DNA of 64,000 nt from Pictodentalium vernedei (taxonomy: Eukaryota > Mollusca > Scaphopoda > Dentaliida > Dentaliidae), in assembly GCA_031216915.1 (NCBI GenBank), contig CM062294.1, positions 26,846,985-26,910,984 of the forward strand, given 5' to 3'. The notes under the pieces are model-generated. The model was not told the DNA's origin and made no database searches. It was given only the letters and a program-made list of their open reading frames with translations. The translations under genes and the position numbers were made by a program. Below are positions 11,260 through 21,984 of this stretch, in pieces. The stretch's first letter is position 1; each line of letters opens with the position of its first letter.

Positions 11260-11497
11260 CCCCCTGCACACTGATGACGAAACGCCTGATTTGTCATCCA
11301 TGGTTATCCCCCCTGTGTTGTCAGAAATTCAGCAGTTTAGATTTTGGTTGACAGAGCTCCAATTGAGCTCTGTCAACCAAAATCTAAATTGCTGAATTTC
11401 TGACAACACAGGGGGGATAACCATGGATGACAGGGAGGTGTGGTGGGGCTTAGAGTCGGGGAGGTGTCGAGTATTCTCGACATCAGAGTGCAGGGGG
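11260..11497. mobile_element. TTAA-flanked palindromic MITE, family C (piggyBac-type), copy 2
   Basis: A 238-bp copy nearly identical to 3697-3934, with TTAA at 11256-11259 and 11498-11501, CCCCCTGCACACTGATG at the left end and the inverse at the right. It inserted a few bases from the end of the preceding TA-flanked MITE. Confidence 0.88.
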
Positions 11498-11694
11498 TTA
11501 ATTATCTGCAGGCAAGTGTTCATGTTCGTCATATTAGTTTTTAAAAAATGCGAGTTTCAATGTACATGAACAGTTTCTGTTTTGTATTTTCAAAAACTGA
11601 GGTGCTTATTTTGTATAAAATTCTTCTACCACATTTATCCAAACTTGGACTCTACAGCCTAAAAATTAATTTTTGGTGTGGTACGTCCTTTTGT

Positions 11695-11877
11695 ATTGCA
11701 TTTTTGTTCATATTTGAATTAGTATTTTAGTTTAAACAATATTTTTATTCAAGAAGTGTTATTTGCTACATAATAGAGACATCAGTGTATTATCAACTCA
11801 AAAATAAATGAACAGTAAGACAATAATATAACACAATAAACAGTTACATTGTACAAGGTAAATGAGGGATTTGACAA
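11695..11877 (+). repeat. Direct repeat, left copy (flanks a palindrome)
   Basis: About 183 bp starting ATTGCATTTTTGTTCATATT and ending AGGGATTTGACAA recurs at 12103-12279 with a few substitutions and small indels. The palindromic element at 11878-12050 lies between the two copies. Confidence 0.88.
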
Positions 11878-12050
11878 TAACATGATTTTGAAGGGCATTA
11901 CAGTGTATTAACGGCTCAACAGAAGTGGTTAACAGCCCAAGAGTTTATTAGCGGCCCGCGACGAAGTCGAGGGCCGCTAATAAGCTCAAGGGCTGTTAAC
12001 CATTTCTGTTGAGCCGTTGATACACTGTAATGCCCGACAAAGTCATGTTA
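11878..12050. mobile_element. Palindromic MITE, TAACATGA...TCATGTTA family, copy 1
   Basis: Almost the whole unit is one inverted repeat. The arms include AACAGCCCAAGAG and GTTGAGCCGTTGATACACTG, with a CGGCCCGCGACGAAGTCGAG centre. A second copy is at 39910-40082 with the same ends and the same GACGAAGTCGAGGGCCGC centre. No transposase is encoded. Confidence 0.82.
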
Positions 12051-12102
12051 TTTCTATTATTGCCACTTTCGTACATCGGGTACATTACAATTAAATTATT
12101 GG

Positions 12103-12279
12103 ATTGCATTTTTGTTCATATTTGAATTAATATTTTAGTTTAAACAATATTTTTATTCAATAAGTGTTATTTGATACATAATAGAGACATCAGTGTATTA
12201 TCAACTCAAAAATAAATGAACAGTAAGACAATATAACACAAATAGTTACATGGCACAAGGTAAATGAGGGATTTGACAA
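12103..12279 (+). repeat. Direct repeat, right copy
   Basis: Copy of 11695-11877 displaced by 408 bp. It is too long to be an ordinary target-site duplication and is diverged, so it is better read as an old segmental duplication around the palindrome. Confidence 0.88.
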
Positions 12280-13530
12280 AAAGCTTGTAGCTTATGCTGG
12301 TCATCTCCAACAACTAGACATAGACAACTCAGGAAGGTGGTATACAATTTTGTAATGAATGAATATTTAAGGAATAGTGCATGGCTTGGAGTTGACTACG
12401 CCCATATAGTGCCCAGTGAGGTGGTGTAGTTCCCGCCGCGAATCCTTATATTATATCGAACACCCATCAAGAAAAACATCTGTCCGATTTGTTAACCTAT
12501 TACCAAGGTAGCAGCCCTACCAACCAGCGTTATACAGAAAAAAATACCATGTAGTTTTTAAAAAAAACATTATCTTCTTCCAAAACACGGCTAACTTGGA
12601 TTATTGATATGAGCAGAAGACAGATTTTGAATCGGTCGGCAAGGGTAAACAAAACATTTCTCCCAAACGGAACTGTGTATTCTAGAATCGCGCAACTCGC
12701 GAATGAAAACTAAAATTTTCGAAATTTGACAACGCAGTTTGATAATTTCCACACATTTGTCACACATATACATTACCGAATGGGTCAGTACGGGATACAA
12801 ACTCCGAAGATTCAATTGAATTCCATTATTTATTCGTTTACTGTCCAAAACATACAATTAAATATCGAAATAATATGAGCCGCGAAACAAACGATTTTTC
12901 ATATCCGGACGCGCTCTCATGAAAGTTGGAGCCAGGTATGGATCAGTCTCTTCGAAACTAGATATGGATCATCTTCTCAAGGAATAAAATGAACGCCTCG
13001 AAAAATGTGACTTCAACAATGGAAAAGCGATACATTTTTCCACAAAGATTTCTTTCCGGATCATTTTGTGGATGTTGTGCCTCTGTGAATCGATTTTTAA
13101 ATTTAGCCTGATCAGTTTTATTCGGCCAGTATGAAAAGAAAACTGCTATAGTAGTGTGCTAAAAATAGAAAACGTGTAGTGCCTGGGTGTAGTGCCTGGT
13201 CAGTTCTGTGGATGCAAACTACACGAAATATGGTATCATCTTTTAGCCAATCAGAATGCAAGGAAGTCACGTGAGATATAATATACTTCCGTATTGGGCT
13301 CATGGCTACGTTTGTTCTTTAATCAGCATCCTGGTACCAAAACCATTCTGCGCAGCTTGAGTAGCCTACGATTCTGAGTCGTGAGGTATGAGAACCATGT
13401 TAGAAAGTTCTGGGAGAGAAGAGCCAGACCCCCAACACGGCAATACATCATATTGTTTAAACCTTGTTTGTGTACAAAGAAATGTGGAAAGTAGCGAATT
13501 AATATTTTGTTTGTGGTCAGATCACCCCAG
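12280..13530. other. Unassigned sequence
   Basis: No gene recognised. Short ORFs on the minus strand (12591-12857, 13118-13303) have no family features. Confidence 0.35.
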
Positions 13531-13532
13531 TA

Positions 13533-13612
13533 CAGTCGCCGTGCACTGGTCGTAATCCACGACTGGGCAGTGATGTCAACGCTTGTGATGTTGCGTTTAC
13601 CAGGTAATAATA
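13533..13612 (+). mobile_element. Left-arm fragment of the CAGTAAGGTCGCC MITE family
   Basis: Begins CAGTCGCCGTGCACTGGTCG after TA (13531-13532) and runs through TGCGTTTACCAGGTAATAAT, matching the arm of 34164-34409 in inverted orientation. The palindromic centre and opposite arm are missing. Confidence 0.72.
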
Positions 13613-13779
13613 AACAGCTGCGCCATGAGCGCATGATACGCCCGTTATTAATTACAAGAGGGAACCACACAATATGAGTATACATGTGTACTTGTCAGGT
13701 TACATATTCTTGCCACCAAAGAATCATGAAAATTGCTCAAAGTACAACATGTGGAAAATTGCCTATATTTTGATGAATA

Positions 13780-13911
13780 AAGCCTTGGGCTGCATGTTGA
13801 ATATATTAATGGGTCTACCACACGCATCCACTTTGTATCATCCCTACTTAATGAAACTATGACGCGTCATGTACCTAGGCCGGAAAAACGGCCCCTCGAG
13901 TTCAAAGTGTT
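13780..13911 (+). mobile_element. Right-half fragment of TTAA MITE family B
   Basis: Matches the family from CCTTGGGCTGCATGTTGAA through GGCCGGAAAAACGGCCCC to GAGTTCAAAGTGTTA. The left half is absent. Confidence 0.75.
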
Positions 13912-14810
13912 ATTTTTTTTATTTCAATTTTAAATTTTTTATTCAGACAAAATGAGAAATATGACCTTTTTAGTTCATATCACATCATATTTACCACCGC
14001 AAAAGTCCATAACTGTTTTATTATATACACCATCCTCAAACAAAAACAAAAACAATCTTCTATTTGTCAATTAAAAGTTCAGTTATAACAACCAGAAATA
14101 CTTTTATTTAACAATAAAATAGTTATCATCTACAGAATAACATAAAAATAAATAATGTTGTAGAGATTACGTTGATTGAAATAGAACTGGAGAAGGGATT
14201 TCCAAAAGCTATATTTAGAAAGTTTATATTCACTGAAAAACCGGTGTACATAGATTTTTGAGTGATAATCACGTGTATAAGACCCAGCCAATAGAAATAT
14301 GGTTATTTATAAAGTATATAATGACCACGCATAAATACATACAAACATGAAAACAAATATATATAAAAAGTAAATAAATACAGTATGCATAAATATGTGT
14401 AGTAATATGTACAGTAGGTACCAAAGATGAGAGACAGGAGAAATAAGAAGTGTGAAGAGATAGGAAAATGTTAATAAAAAAGAGACAAAAAGTACACACG
14501 ATCTTTTACTGTGTGGGTAGTATATGGGTTTTGTTAAGTCATTTTAATAGATTGGAATTTTTTGGCCTTGTTAGTTTTGTATCAGTTGAGAAGTCGAGTC
14601 AGAAATGAAGGACTTTGTTGTACCTGCATGCTCCTAGATAAAATTCCTGGTCATACATATAAACATATACATACATACACACATACATATATATATCACT
14701 GTCTGTCAAACAACTGATAAGAGGCTGAGTCACCCCACCTAATCAGCCAGCCCCATAATAAGCACTTTAGTTCGAAAATAGACCAGATGTACATCGCGCA
14801 CCAACCGCGT
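13912..14810. other. Unassigned AT-rich sequence with CA/TA low-complexity tracts
   Basis: AT-rich throughout. A low-complexity run of ATACATACACACATACATAT type lies at about 14650-14695. No gene recognised. Confidence 0.4.
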
Positions 14811-14813
14811 TAA

Positions 14814-15044
14814 CCCTTTGAACCCCAGCGGACGCTTTTCCGGACAGGAACATGATACGTCATAACGCCATTATATAGGATGACTGTTCAGTAAATGTGT
14901 GGGGTAGACCAATCAGTATGTTCAACGTGCAGCCAGAGGCTGCACGTTGAAAATACTGATTGATCTACCCTAAATAATGAATCTAGACTCTTCTAACTGC
15001 TGCCATTGAACTGGCTTGGAAGATACCACTAGAGTTCAAACGGT
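14814..15044 (-). mobile_element. TTAA MITE family B, inverted copy
   Basis: Flanked on the left by TTAA (14810-14813) and on the right by a mutated TTAG. The unit reads in the opposite orientation to 1934-2160. The central arms CAATCAGTATGTTCAACGTG and GCACGTTGAAAATACTGATTG form a long stem. Confidence 0.8.
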
Positions 15045-15522
15045 TTAGCAATACACTATGAAGATCCACGCGCATACACAAGCAGCATACATACATATCT
15101 ATACACACATATATCTTCTTAACTACAAGTTGTTGTCTCTAAAACTGCGACCAAAAGCGCGCCAGCCGTTTTCAAATTTTCCAGGATCTAGCTGTTGGTA
15201 ATATTGTACACGTTTCATTCTTATATGTATTGAAGTTGGGTAAACGTTTCTACATTTTAGCTCTATAGATATGAAACTTGGCAAATATAATTAAAAAATT
15301 AAGGATTTCTGAAGTCGAATCTAAAAGTGAAATAAAGACAAGTATAATTTCTCCTCTCTCAGTGGGAAGTCAGAATTTTTGGTGATCCAGTATGTAAAAT
15401 CCCGAAGAGACCTACCTTAAAATTAATCGAAGAACGAGGAAGAAAAATCTCTCGAATCGGTTATCCACGTAAACAACTAACTTGGCTGATAGCAGGAAAT
15501 GTGAAATGTTCCATTTTAATTC
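15045..15522. other. Unassigned sequence
   Basis: No gene or repeat family recognised. Confidence 0.35.
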
Positions 15523-15526
15523 TTAA

Positions 15527-15748
15527 CCGAACACGAATGGCAGACGACAGTTGCAAAAACAGTCTGCAACAACTAATAATTTTCATTTTCACTTAAATAC
15601 CATTCACCCCTCATTGGAACGAGCTCAGAAAGCTTCCTCCAATCAAGGGTCATAAGGTATATTTTTATGGATAATATTGAAAATATAAAATGTGAAAGGC
15701 GATTTTGTAAATAGCGCTGCTCTTTTTACCGATACGTTATGGTAAACG
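15527..15748. mobile_element. Degraded copy of TTAA MITE family A
   Basis: TTAA bounds it at 15523-15526 and 15749-15752. It keeps GCAGACGACAGTTGCAAAAA, CCCCTCATTGGAACGAGCTC and GGCGATTTTGTAAATAGCGC, but the central palindrome and right arm are diverged. This is an older insertion than the near-identical family A copies further right. Confidence 0.75.
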
Positions 15749-15844
15749 TTAACATTTCATTTTATATATTTTGTAGTGGTAAAAATTACTGCTTCTAATA
15801 TTCATTACAGTTTTTTCGAATCAATACTTCAAGTTTTAGAAGAT

Positions 15845-15990
15845 TTTTATCGCATAAATGGCCGTTTATTTGAACAATAAAGGCCTTGGATAAATTTTTG
15901 ATTTCTTCACCTAATAGGGTGATAAATTTTCCCCATCGGTTCAACACCGAAAGAATTTATTCCCTTAGTAGCGACGGACTTGTTGACCTC
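15845..15990. repeat. Dispersed repeat around AAATGGCCGTTTATT, copy 1
   Basis: Shares TAAATGGCCGTTTATT...CTTGGATAAATTTTTG, TTCACCTAATAGGGTGATAA and TTGACCTCTGGCC with 48308-48420. The shared block contains a short inverted centre (TCACCTA...TAGGGTGA). Confidence 0.65.
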
Positions 15991-16127
15991 TGGCCTTTAC
16001 CACATTTGTCTAGCATAATTAATAGTTCGATTGTTGATTTCTTTAAATCTTGTTGAAAGTATTACACAATGCCAGTAGAAAACACCACCCACTGCTCATA
16101 TAATAAAGTATTTTTGCAAGCTTAGCT

Positions 16128-16440
16128 CAAGTTTGTAGGGGAATTATTTTTAGACAGAAATGTATTACTGCGCCTTGTTTATTTTTGCCAATTTTGCTGG
16201 TCGAGCGAATTGGACCAATGTGCTCCTCACTTCTCGCTGTGTTTTGTAGCGAATTGTAGCACGATTTTGCCGCGACTGCCCTGCAGAAGATTTATGGGAT
16301 AAACAAACTAAACGTGTAGTGTTTTCAAGTAAAAAATTTATTCTACACGTAGAATTAAGAATGAAACCGACTCGCCAGAGGCGCGTCGGTTTCATTCTTA
16401 ATCCTACTCGTAGAATAAATTTTGTACTTGAAAACATTAT
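16128..16440. repeat. Dispersed palindromic repeat, copy 1 (precedes the 50-bp satellite)
   Basis: Begins CTCAAGTTTGTAGGGGAATT and is about 85% similar by eye to 48810-49200 over its left part. The right part is a hairpin, with arms TGTTTTCAAGTAAAAAATTT and AAATTTTGTACTTGAAAACA around GACTCGCCAGAGGCGCGTCG. The satellite begins about 50 bp after the hairpin's end. ORFs here read through the palindrome and are not genes. Confidence 0.75.
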
Positions 16441-16490
16441 TCTATATGTAAACCATGGCATACCTTTAGACATTTCAAGTTTTAGAATGA

Positions 16491-18140
16491 AAGTTCTCTC
16501 CATACACGAAAGAGAGGATAGTTTTATCATGGTTTATTGGTAGTTCTCTTCATACAGGAAAGAGAGGATAGTTTTATCATGCTTTATTGGTAGTTCTCTT
16601 CATACAGGAAAGAGAGGATAGTTTTATCATGGTTTATTGGTAGTTCTCTTCATACAGGAAAGAGAGGATAGTTTTATCATGGTTTATTGGTAGTTCTCTT
16701 CATACAGGAAAGAGAGGATAGTTTTATCATGGTTTATTGGTAGTTCTCTTCATACAGGAAAGAGAGGATAGTTTTATCATGGTTTATTGGTAGTTCTCTT
16801 CATACAGGAAAGAGAGGATAGTTTTATCATGGTTTATTGGTAGTTCTCTTCATACAGGAAAGAGAGGATAGTTTTATCATGGTTTATTGGTAGTTCTCTT
16901 CATACAGGAAAGAGAGGATAGTTTTATCATGGTTTATTGGTAGTTCTCTTCATACAGGAAAGAGAGGATAGTTTTATCATGGTTTATTGGTAGTTCTCTT
17001 CATACAGGAAAGAGAGGATAGTTTTATCATGGTTTATTGGTAGTTCTCTTCATACAGGAAAGAGAGGATAGTTTTATCATGGTTTATTGGTAGTTCTCTT
17101 CATACAGGAAAGAGAGGATAGTTTTATCATGGTTTATTGGTAGTTCTCTTCATACAGGAAAGAGAGGATAGTTTTATCATGGTTTATTGGTAGTTCTCTT
17201 CATACAGGAAAGAGAGGATAGTTTTATCATGGTTTATTGGTAGTTCTCTTCATACAGGAAAGAGAGGATAGTTTTATCATGGTTTATTGGTAGTTCTCTT
17301 CATACAGGAAAGAGAGGATAGTTTTATCATGGTTTATTGGTAGTTCTCTTCATACATGAAAGAGAGGATAGTTTTATCATGCTTTATTGGTAGTTCTCTT
17401 CATACAGGAAAGAGAGGATAGTTTTATCATGGTTTATTGGTAGTTCTCTTCATACAGGAAAGAGAGGATAGTTTTATCATGGTTTATTGGTAGTTCTCTT
17501 CATACAGGAAAGAGAGGATAGTTTTATCATGGTTTATTGGTAGTTCTCTTCATACAGGAAAGAGAGGATAGTTTTATCATGGTTTATTGGTAGTTCTCTT
17601 CATACAGGAAAGAGAGGATAGTTTTATCATGGTTTATTGGTAGTTCTCTTCATACATGAAAGAGAGGATAGTTTTATCATGCTTTATTGGTAGTTCTCTT
17701 CATACAGGAAAGAGAGGATAGTTTTATCATGGTTTATTGGTAGTTCTCTTCATACAGGAAAGAGAGGATAGTTTTATCATGGTTTATTGGTAGTTCTCTT
17801 CATACAGGAAAGAGAGGATAGTTTTATCAAGGTTTATTGGTAGTTCTCTTCATACAGGAAAGAGAGGATAGTTTTATCATGGTTTATTGGTAGTTGTCTT
17901 CATACAGGAAAGAGAGGATAGTTTTATCATGGTTTATTGGTAGTTGTCTTCATACAGGAAAGAGAGGATAGTTTTATCATGGTTTATTGGTAGTTCTCTT
18001 CATACAGGAAAGAGAGGATAGTTTTATCATGGTTTATTGGTAGTTCTCTTCATACAGGAAAGAGAGGATAGTTTTATCATGGTTTATTGGTAGTTCTCTT
18101 CATACAGGAAAGAGAGGATAGTTTTATCATGGTTTATTGG
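16491..18140 (+). repeat. 50-bp satellite, 33 tandem units
   Basis: The unit (TAGTTCTCTTCATACAGGAA, then AGAGAGGATAGTTTTATCAT, then GGTTTATTGG) repeats without interruption for exactly 33 x 50 bp. Most units are identical. Variants are CATACATGAA plus GCTTTATTGG units at 17341 and 17641 (six units apart), one TATCAA unit near 17829, and two TAGTTGTCTT units near 17891 and 17941. The first unit (AAGTTCTCTCCATACACGAA) is the most diverged. Sequence-homogeneous interiors with diverged edges are typical of unequal exchange. There are no spacers, so it is not a CRISPR array. Confidence 0.97.
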
Positions 18141-18512
18141 TAGTTGTTGGGGAGAAAGATAGATGATCACTTGAAATTCAGTTGCTGTCAATGCCGATAT
18201 ACTGTCACGTGTTCAAATTAATTTCACCACTAAACACTTTTCTTTCGCAAGATGGGGAATGTAGTTCTATTGCTTTTGTATATGGGCATTTTTTAATATT
18301 AAAAAAAATTAATGGTTGTTGAACATACTTGCGTCTGATATCGTTCATAAAATTGATCAATTTATAAATAGTGTTTTCGAATTTTTATAAAGAATGCAAG
18401 ACGATTCTATGTCATTTCAATTCACTGTTTACCTGCGTTGCTAGAATGGAACACGTTGTTCTAGTGATTGGTTTTCAGAATGAATGTCGACAATCCGATC
18501 TTGACCTGTTTT
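18141..18512. other. Unassigned sequence
   Basis: Flank between the satellite and the next SINE. No gene or repeat recognised. Confidence 0.4.
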
Positions 18513-18527
18513 ATCTTTGTTTTGCTG

Positions 18528-18883
18528 GGGACGCAGTGGCTCAGTAGGTGGAGGTGCAGGCTGCAAGCCGAGAGGTCGTCGGTTCGAATCCCACCTGCAG
18601 CAACCGCGTTCTGTCCTTGGGCAAGACACTTTACCCATTGCCCATGTGGAGGCACGGTGGCGTTGTGTACTAAGGGGTACTGCACGTCGATGGTGCACCT
18701 GTCTTCTACCAATCCTAACCCTGCTCGTGTGGAGTTAGTATGTTGGGGAGGTGACAGTTGCTCGTCGTTGCTCGGTGGTTCTCTCCGGGTACTCCGGCTT
18801 CCTCCAGCCGTAAAACTGTCGTGGTCATGATTAGCCATTGTGCAGAAATATGTGACCTTAAACACCAATAAATAAATAAATAA
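18528..18883 (+). mobile_element. tRNA-headed SINE, full length
   Basis: The A box GTGGCTCAGTAGG and B box GGTTCGAATCCC are present, followed by the common body and a TTAAACACCAATAAATAAA tail. Flanking duplications ATCTTTGTTTTGCTG (18513-18527) and ATCTATGTTTTGTTG (18884-18898) differ at two of 15 bases, indicating moderate age. Open frames on both strands here are translations of the SINE. Confidence 0.9.
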
Positions 18884-18951
18884 ATCTATGTTTTGTTGCA
18901 TGCCAATGCTTTTATTTTCATAAAATACATACTTTTTCTGCAAAAACTGAA

Positions 18952-19066
18952 GCGAACAGTAAATTCTTTCGTATTGTCCTTGAACAACACGGATTACATG
19001 CGCGGACTATTTAACTAATTCTTTTCTTAAGATTGGGTTATTTGTGGTAATAATTTGTGTGTTTAA
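18952..19066 (+). repeat. Dispersed direct repeat, copy 1
   Basis: Starts AGCGAACAGTAAATTCTTTC, continues through GCGCGGACTATTTAA and TAATTTGTGTGTTTAAT, and recurs at 21193-21312 in the same orientation. No terminal structure was seen, so the class is unknown. Confidence 0.8.
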
Positions 19067-19251
19067 TATTTTTTTAGTAAAGTGTAGGCGTGCAATAAAT
19101 ACAGAATAACATACACGTCCGAACTGTCATTTTTTACCGCACTCGGCTTCTCGTTCAGTATTATCTAGGGGTGTTAATTATATCCGATTATCCGTGGCCA
19201 CTATTTCACCGAATATGGGATCAAAACTATATGAATTGGAAAACAGTACTT

Positions 19252-19335
19252 CAAACTATTCCGTAGTGTGTATACAAACGAACGTTGTCGAGTACTCGAC
19301 AACGTTCGTTTGTATACACCCTACGGAATAGTTTA
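19252..19335. repeat. Long near-perfect hairpin
   Basis: The arms AAACTATTCCGTAG...GTGTATACAAACGAACGT and the inverse meet at GTCGAGTACTCGAC with essentially no loop. The flanks AATTATATCCGATTATCC and TCGGATAACCGGTTG suggest it is the centre of a larger palindromic element. Confidence 0.85.
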
Positions 19336-20079
19336 TGCGATGACTCATTACGCACGGAAACTGCCGATCATTAACGAAGTCTTGAACTCCAAAGTCGATT
19401 ATTTCTCAATATATACAACGCGGCTTCGATGTGTAATCTATCACAAAGGAGAAGCGGCAGATTTATTACGTTTTAAAAGTGGAATGGCGATCACTATCAA
19501 TATTTCGGATAACCGGTTGACGGTTTTCTAATCGATTAGGTAGCTAACTAGTTTCAAACCGATTATCCAGTTAACCATTTCAGTACTAATATTATGCTTC
19601 CGCCCAAATTGATCTCGTGCAATCAAAAATGACAGTTCGAACGCGAATGATGTTCTGTCTATGTATCCTTGGTTAACATACTTGATCCAGCTTGCTCCAG
19701 TTTTTTAAATGAAATTCCAATACCCTTAGTGTTAAATTTATTGTCAATTTTAGAAAAATAAAGGGGAGCTGACTTTCCTAAAAATCAGTTCTAATGACGA
19801 AAATTGTCAGTCATGAGCTCAGTATCTTGTCGTTCGTCGTTCTGAGCTCGGAGTGTGATCGATAAATGCTAATAATAATAATCAATAGGGCGGAGTTAGA
19901 TTTTTTCTCGCGGTGATGTGACTGTTGTTATTTTAACAAAGCCAAGGTATCATACTTGAGTTACTGAGTTTCGGTAGAAATACCTTCTATTTTAACCCTT
20001 TACCTAACGAATCGATCGCATCCGCCCGCGTAATATGCAAATTCAGCAGCTGAAAAAATATTATTTTTCGAAAAATTTC
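19336..20079. other. Unassigned sequence; isolated TTAA family A end at about 19992
   Basis: The bases after TTAA (19992-19995) read CCCTTTACCTAACG, the terminus of TTAA family A, but the following sequence does not match the family. It is either a terminal remnant or a different element using the same ends. No gene recognised. Confidence 0.4.
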
Positions 20080-20310
20080 AACAAACCCATATCATCTCGT
20101 TCTGGTCCCCACCCGAGGGTTCAGTCAACGACCTACACAAAGACAACCCAACACTCTTCCTGAACATCTAGCCCAAAACAACTGCTGAGTACTCTATCCT
20201 GTTCCTCCTTCCACACGCCTAGGCACGTAGCTTCCAGATCTCAAAAGTCACAGAGGGTCGAAAGGAGCTTGCCCTACAGCGCCCCTGCGCGCCTTTGGCG
20301 CGCGAAACCA
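20080..20310 (+). mobile_element. 3'-end fragment of a retroelement with a GCGCGCC hairpin
   Basis: GTCGAAAGGAGCTTGCCC is followed by a GC hairpin (GCGCGCCTTTGGCGCGC, about 20287-20303) and then AAACCATTTCATC. The same order (GTCGAAAGGGGCATGCCC, GCGCGCCTTCGGCGCGC, AAACCATTCCATTC) closes the region after the ORF1-like gene at 22.0-22.8 kb, so both are probably 3' ends of one family. The stem-loop could act in template recognition; that is inference. Confidence 0.55.
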
Positions 20311-20411
20311 TTTCATCATTAGCACCTGTCAGTCACACACTGGCTGCAAAGACAAAATAACGAGATACCGAGCTGAGTTTCGGTAAGTGAAATTTTACTC
20401 GTCACCTAGTA

Positions 20412-20958
20412 TTGTCACCGTGGACTGGTCGTAATCCAATAATGTTCGTCACCGTCTGAGCGATCCATTCGGACTCACGCGTTGTGTCCTTGGGAAATGC
20501 ACTTAACCCCGATTGTGCACATAGGGGCACGATGACGCCGTGCACTAAGGCGTACTGCACGTCGATGGTGCGCATGTCTTCAACCAATCTAACCCTGCCT
20601 GTGCTGCAGTGTGGAGTTACGATGTTGGGGAGCTGGCAGCTGCTCGTCGTTGTTCGGTGGTTCTCTCCGGGTAATCCGGTTTTCTCCACGTGTAAAACTG
20701 TCGCGGTCATGATTAGCCACTGTGCATATGTATGTGGCCTTAAACACCAATAAATAAATCCAGTAATGTTCACGCATATTTACAAGGTAATAAAAATCAT
20801 CATCAGCGAAATTTTAATTAATGAAGCACCGGGTTGTACCCGGTGCTTCATTAATTAAATTTTTGATGATTATTCCTATAATTAGTGTTTGGAATTTTAT
20901 TATTTTGCGTCCGTGGATATATTGCCCACCAGTGGAAAGTGACCAGTCCACGGCGGCC
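20412..20958. mobile_element. CAGTAAGGTCGCC-family MITE, interrupted by a 5S-SINE
   Basis: The left arm (TGTCACCGTGGACTGGTCGT) and right arm (GACCAGTCCACGGCGGCC) belong to the family at 34164-34409. The central palindrome AATGAAGCACCGGGTTGTAC and its inverse lie near 20820-20850. The left arm is split by the SINE at 20448-20756, so the MITE was present first. Confidence 0.82.
20448..20756 (+). mobile_element. 5S-headed SINE, 5'-truncated, nested in a MITE
   Basis: Begins inside the 5S-derived head (GTCACCGTCTGAGCGATCC). It continues with ATTCGGACTC, CGCGTTGTGTCCTTGGG, the shared body and the CCAATAAATAAA tail. The target duplication is AATCCAATAATGTTC (20433-20447) against AATCCAGTAATGTTC (20757-20771). 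The 5' truncation is the expected outcome of incomplete target-primed reverse transcription. Confidence 0.88.
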
Positions 20959-21192
20959 GTACAGTGTCGTTTTTTCTATCGCATAAATAAACTTTAAACG
21001 GATGAATACTCCGTAATTCCACTTTAATTCATCATTAATAATGATATGCCATATACGCATGTCGCCTCAACTTCTCTTTGTTTTCCTTCAGCTCGGTTCG
21101 GCTCGGTTCACCTTGGTAAATCACCACACTGCCCAAGTGGACCGAATCAATATATTCGCCTGCATATGTTAAGGGTTTTTAACACTTTTATT

Positions 21193-21312
21193 AGCGAACA
21201 GTAAATTCTTTTGTATTGTCCTTGAACATTACGGATCACGTGCGCGGACTATTTAATTATTTCTCTTTTTAAGTTTGGGTTATTTTTGGCAATAATTTGT
21301 GTTTTTAATTGT
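21193..21312 (+). repeat. Dispersed direct repeat, copy 2
   Basis: Partner of 18952-19066 with several substitutions. It begins AGCGAACAGTAAATTCTTTT and ends near AATTTGTGTTTTTAATTG. Confidence 0.8.
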
Positions 21313-21984
21313 TATATTGTCAATACCGACGGTTAATTTTGATGGTATACCGAACGATAAATTTGTCCTTTTAATTCGAATGAAAAGTAGAAACCAGATC
21401 GCCAGCGTTGTCGAACTCCGACCTGAATGTTGACAAATGTCTGTACAACAGACGACTGGAAACAACGAAGTTTGTGGTTTCCATCAGTTATAATTATACA
21501 GGTAACATTAGAGTGTGATATTTCAGGAACACGGTTGTAACGCGATTGACCAACAAATATTCAAACACAAAATTGTTTTTAAAAGAAATTCACGATTTTT
21601 CAGTCTCTATTTGGCACTACCCGACTAGGTTAGCCACTTTGCCTGAAGTTTTTCGTATTTTATCCAATTTCCAGTACCTTTTAACTTCTTGCCAATGATT
21701 TGTTCACATTCCATTCTAATTGATAAAACTATTTCCCCAATCTGAAAATTTCGACTCACTTATTAATTTGCACGATCTTTTACGCGATGTTTGCATTCAA
21801 TTGAATACAGCACCGGGAACAGGCGGACAGTTTCCGGAAGGTAGAAGATCTATCCGATGTCCATAATATTGGTTACATGGTTTGTTATTGTGTAGAAGTG
21901 ATTACTACAAAAAGAGAATGCGACTGTAGTTCCCATCCATGGTCCGATTCACACCTTGGACTCCGAGGTGTCAACAACTGAACT
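21313..21984. other. Unassigned sequence upstream of the ORF1-like relic
   Basis: No gene recognised. The part nearest 21985 may be 5' untranslated sequence of the retroelement, but no boundary is visible. Confidence 0.3.

Noticed and set aside
16491-18140. Possible CRISPR array (regular 50-bp repeats)
   Set aside because: Units are contiguous with no unique spacers, and the setting is a eukaryotic repeat landscape. It is a satellite.
18528-18600. tRNA genes at SINE heads (also 1800-1874, 26121-26190, 36930-37002, 59540-59609)
   Set aside because: A and B boxes are present, but no acceptor stem closes, and each is followed by the SINE body and tail between target duplications.
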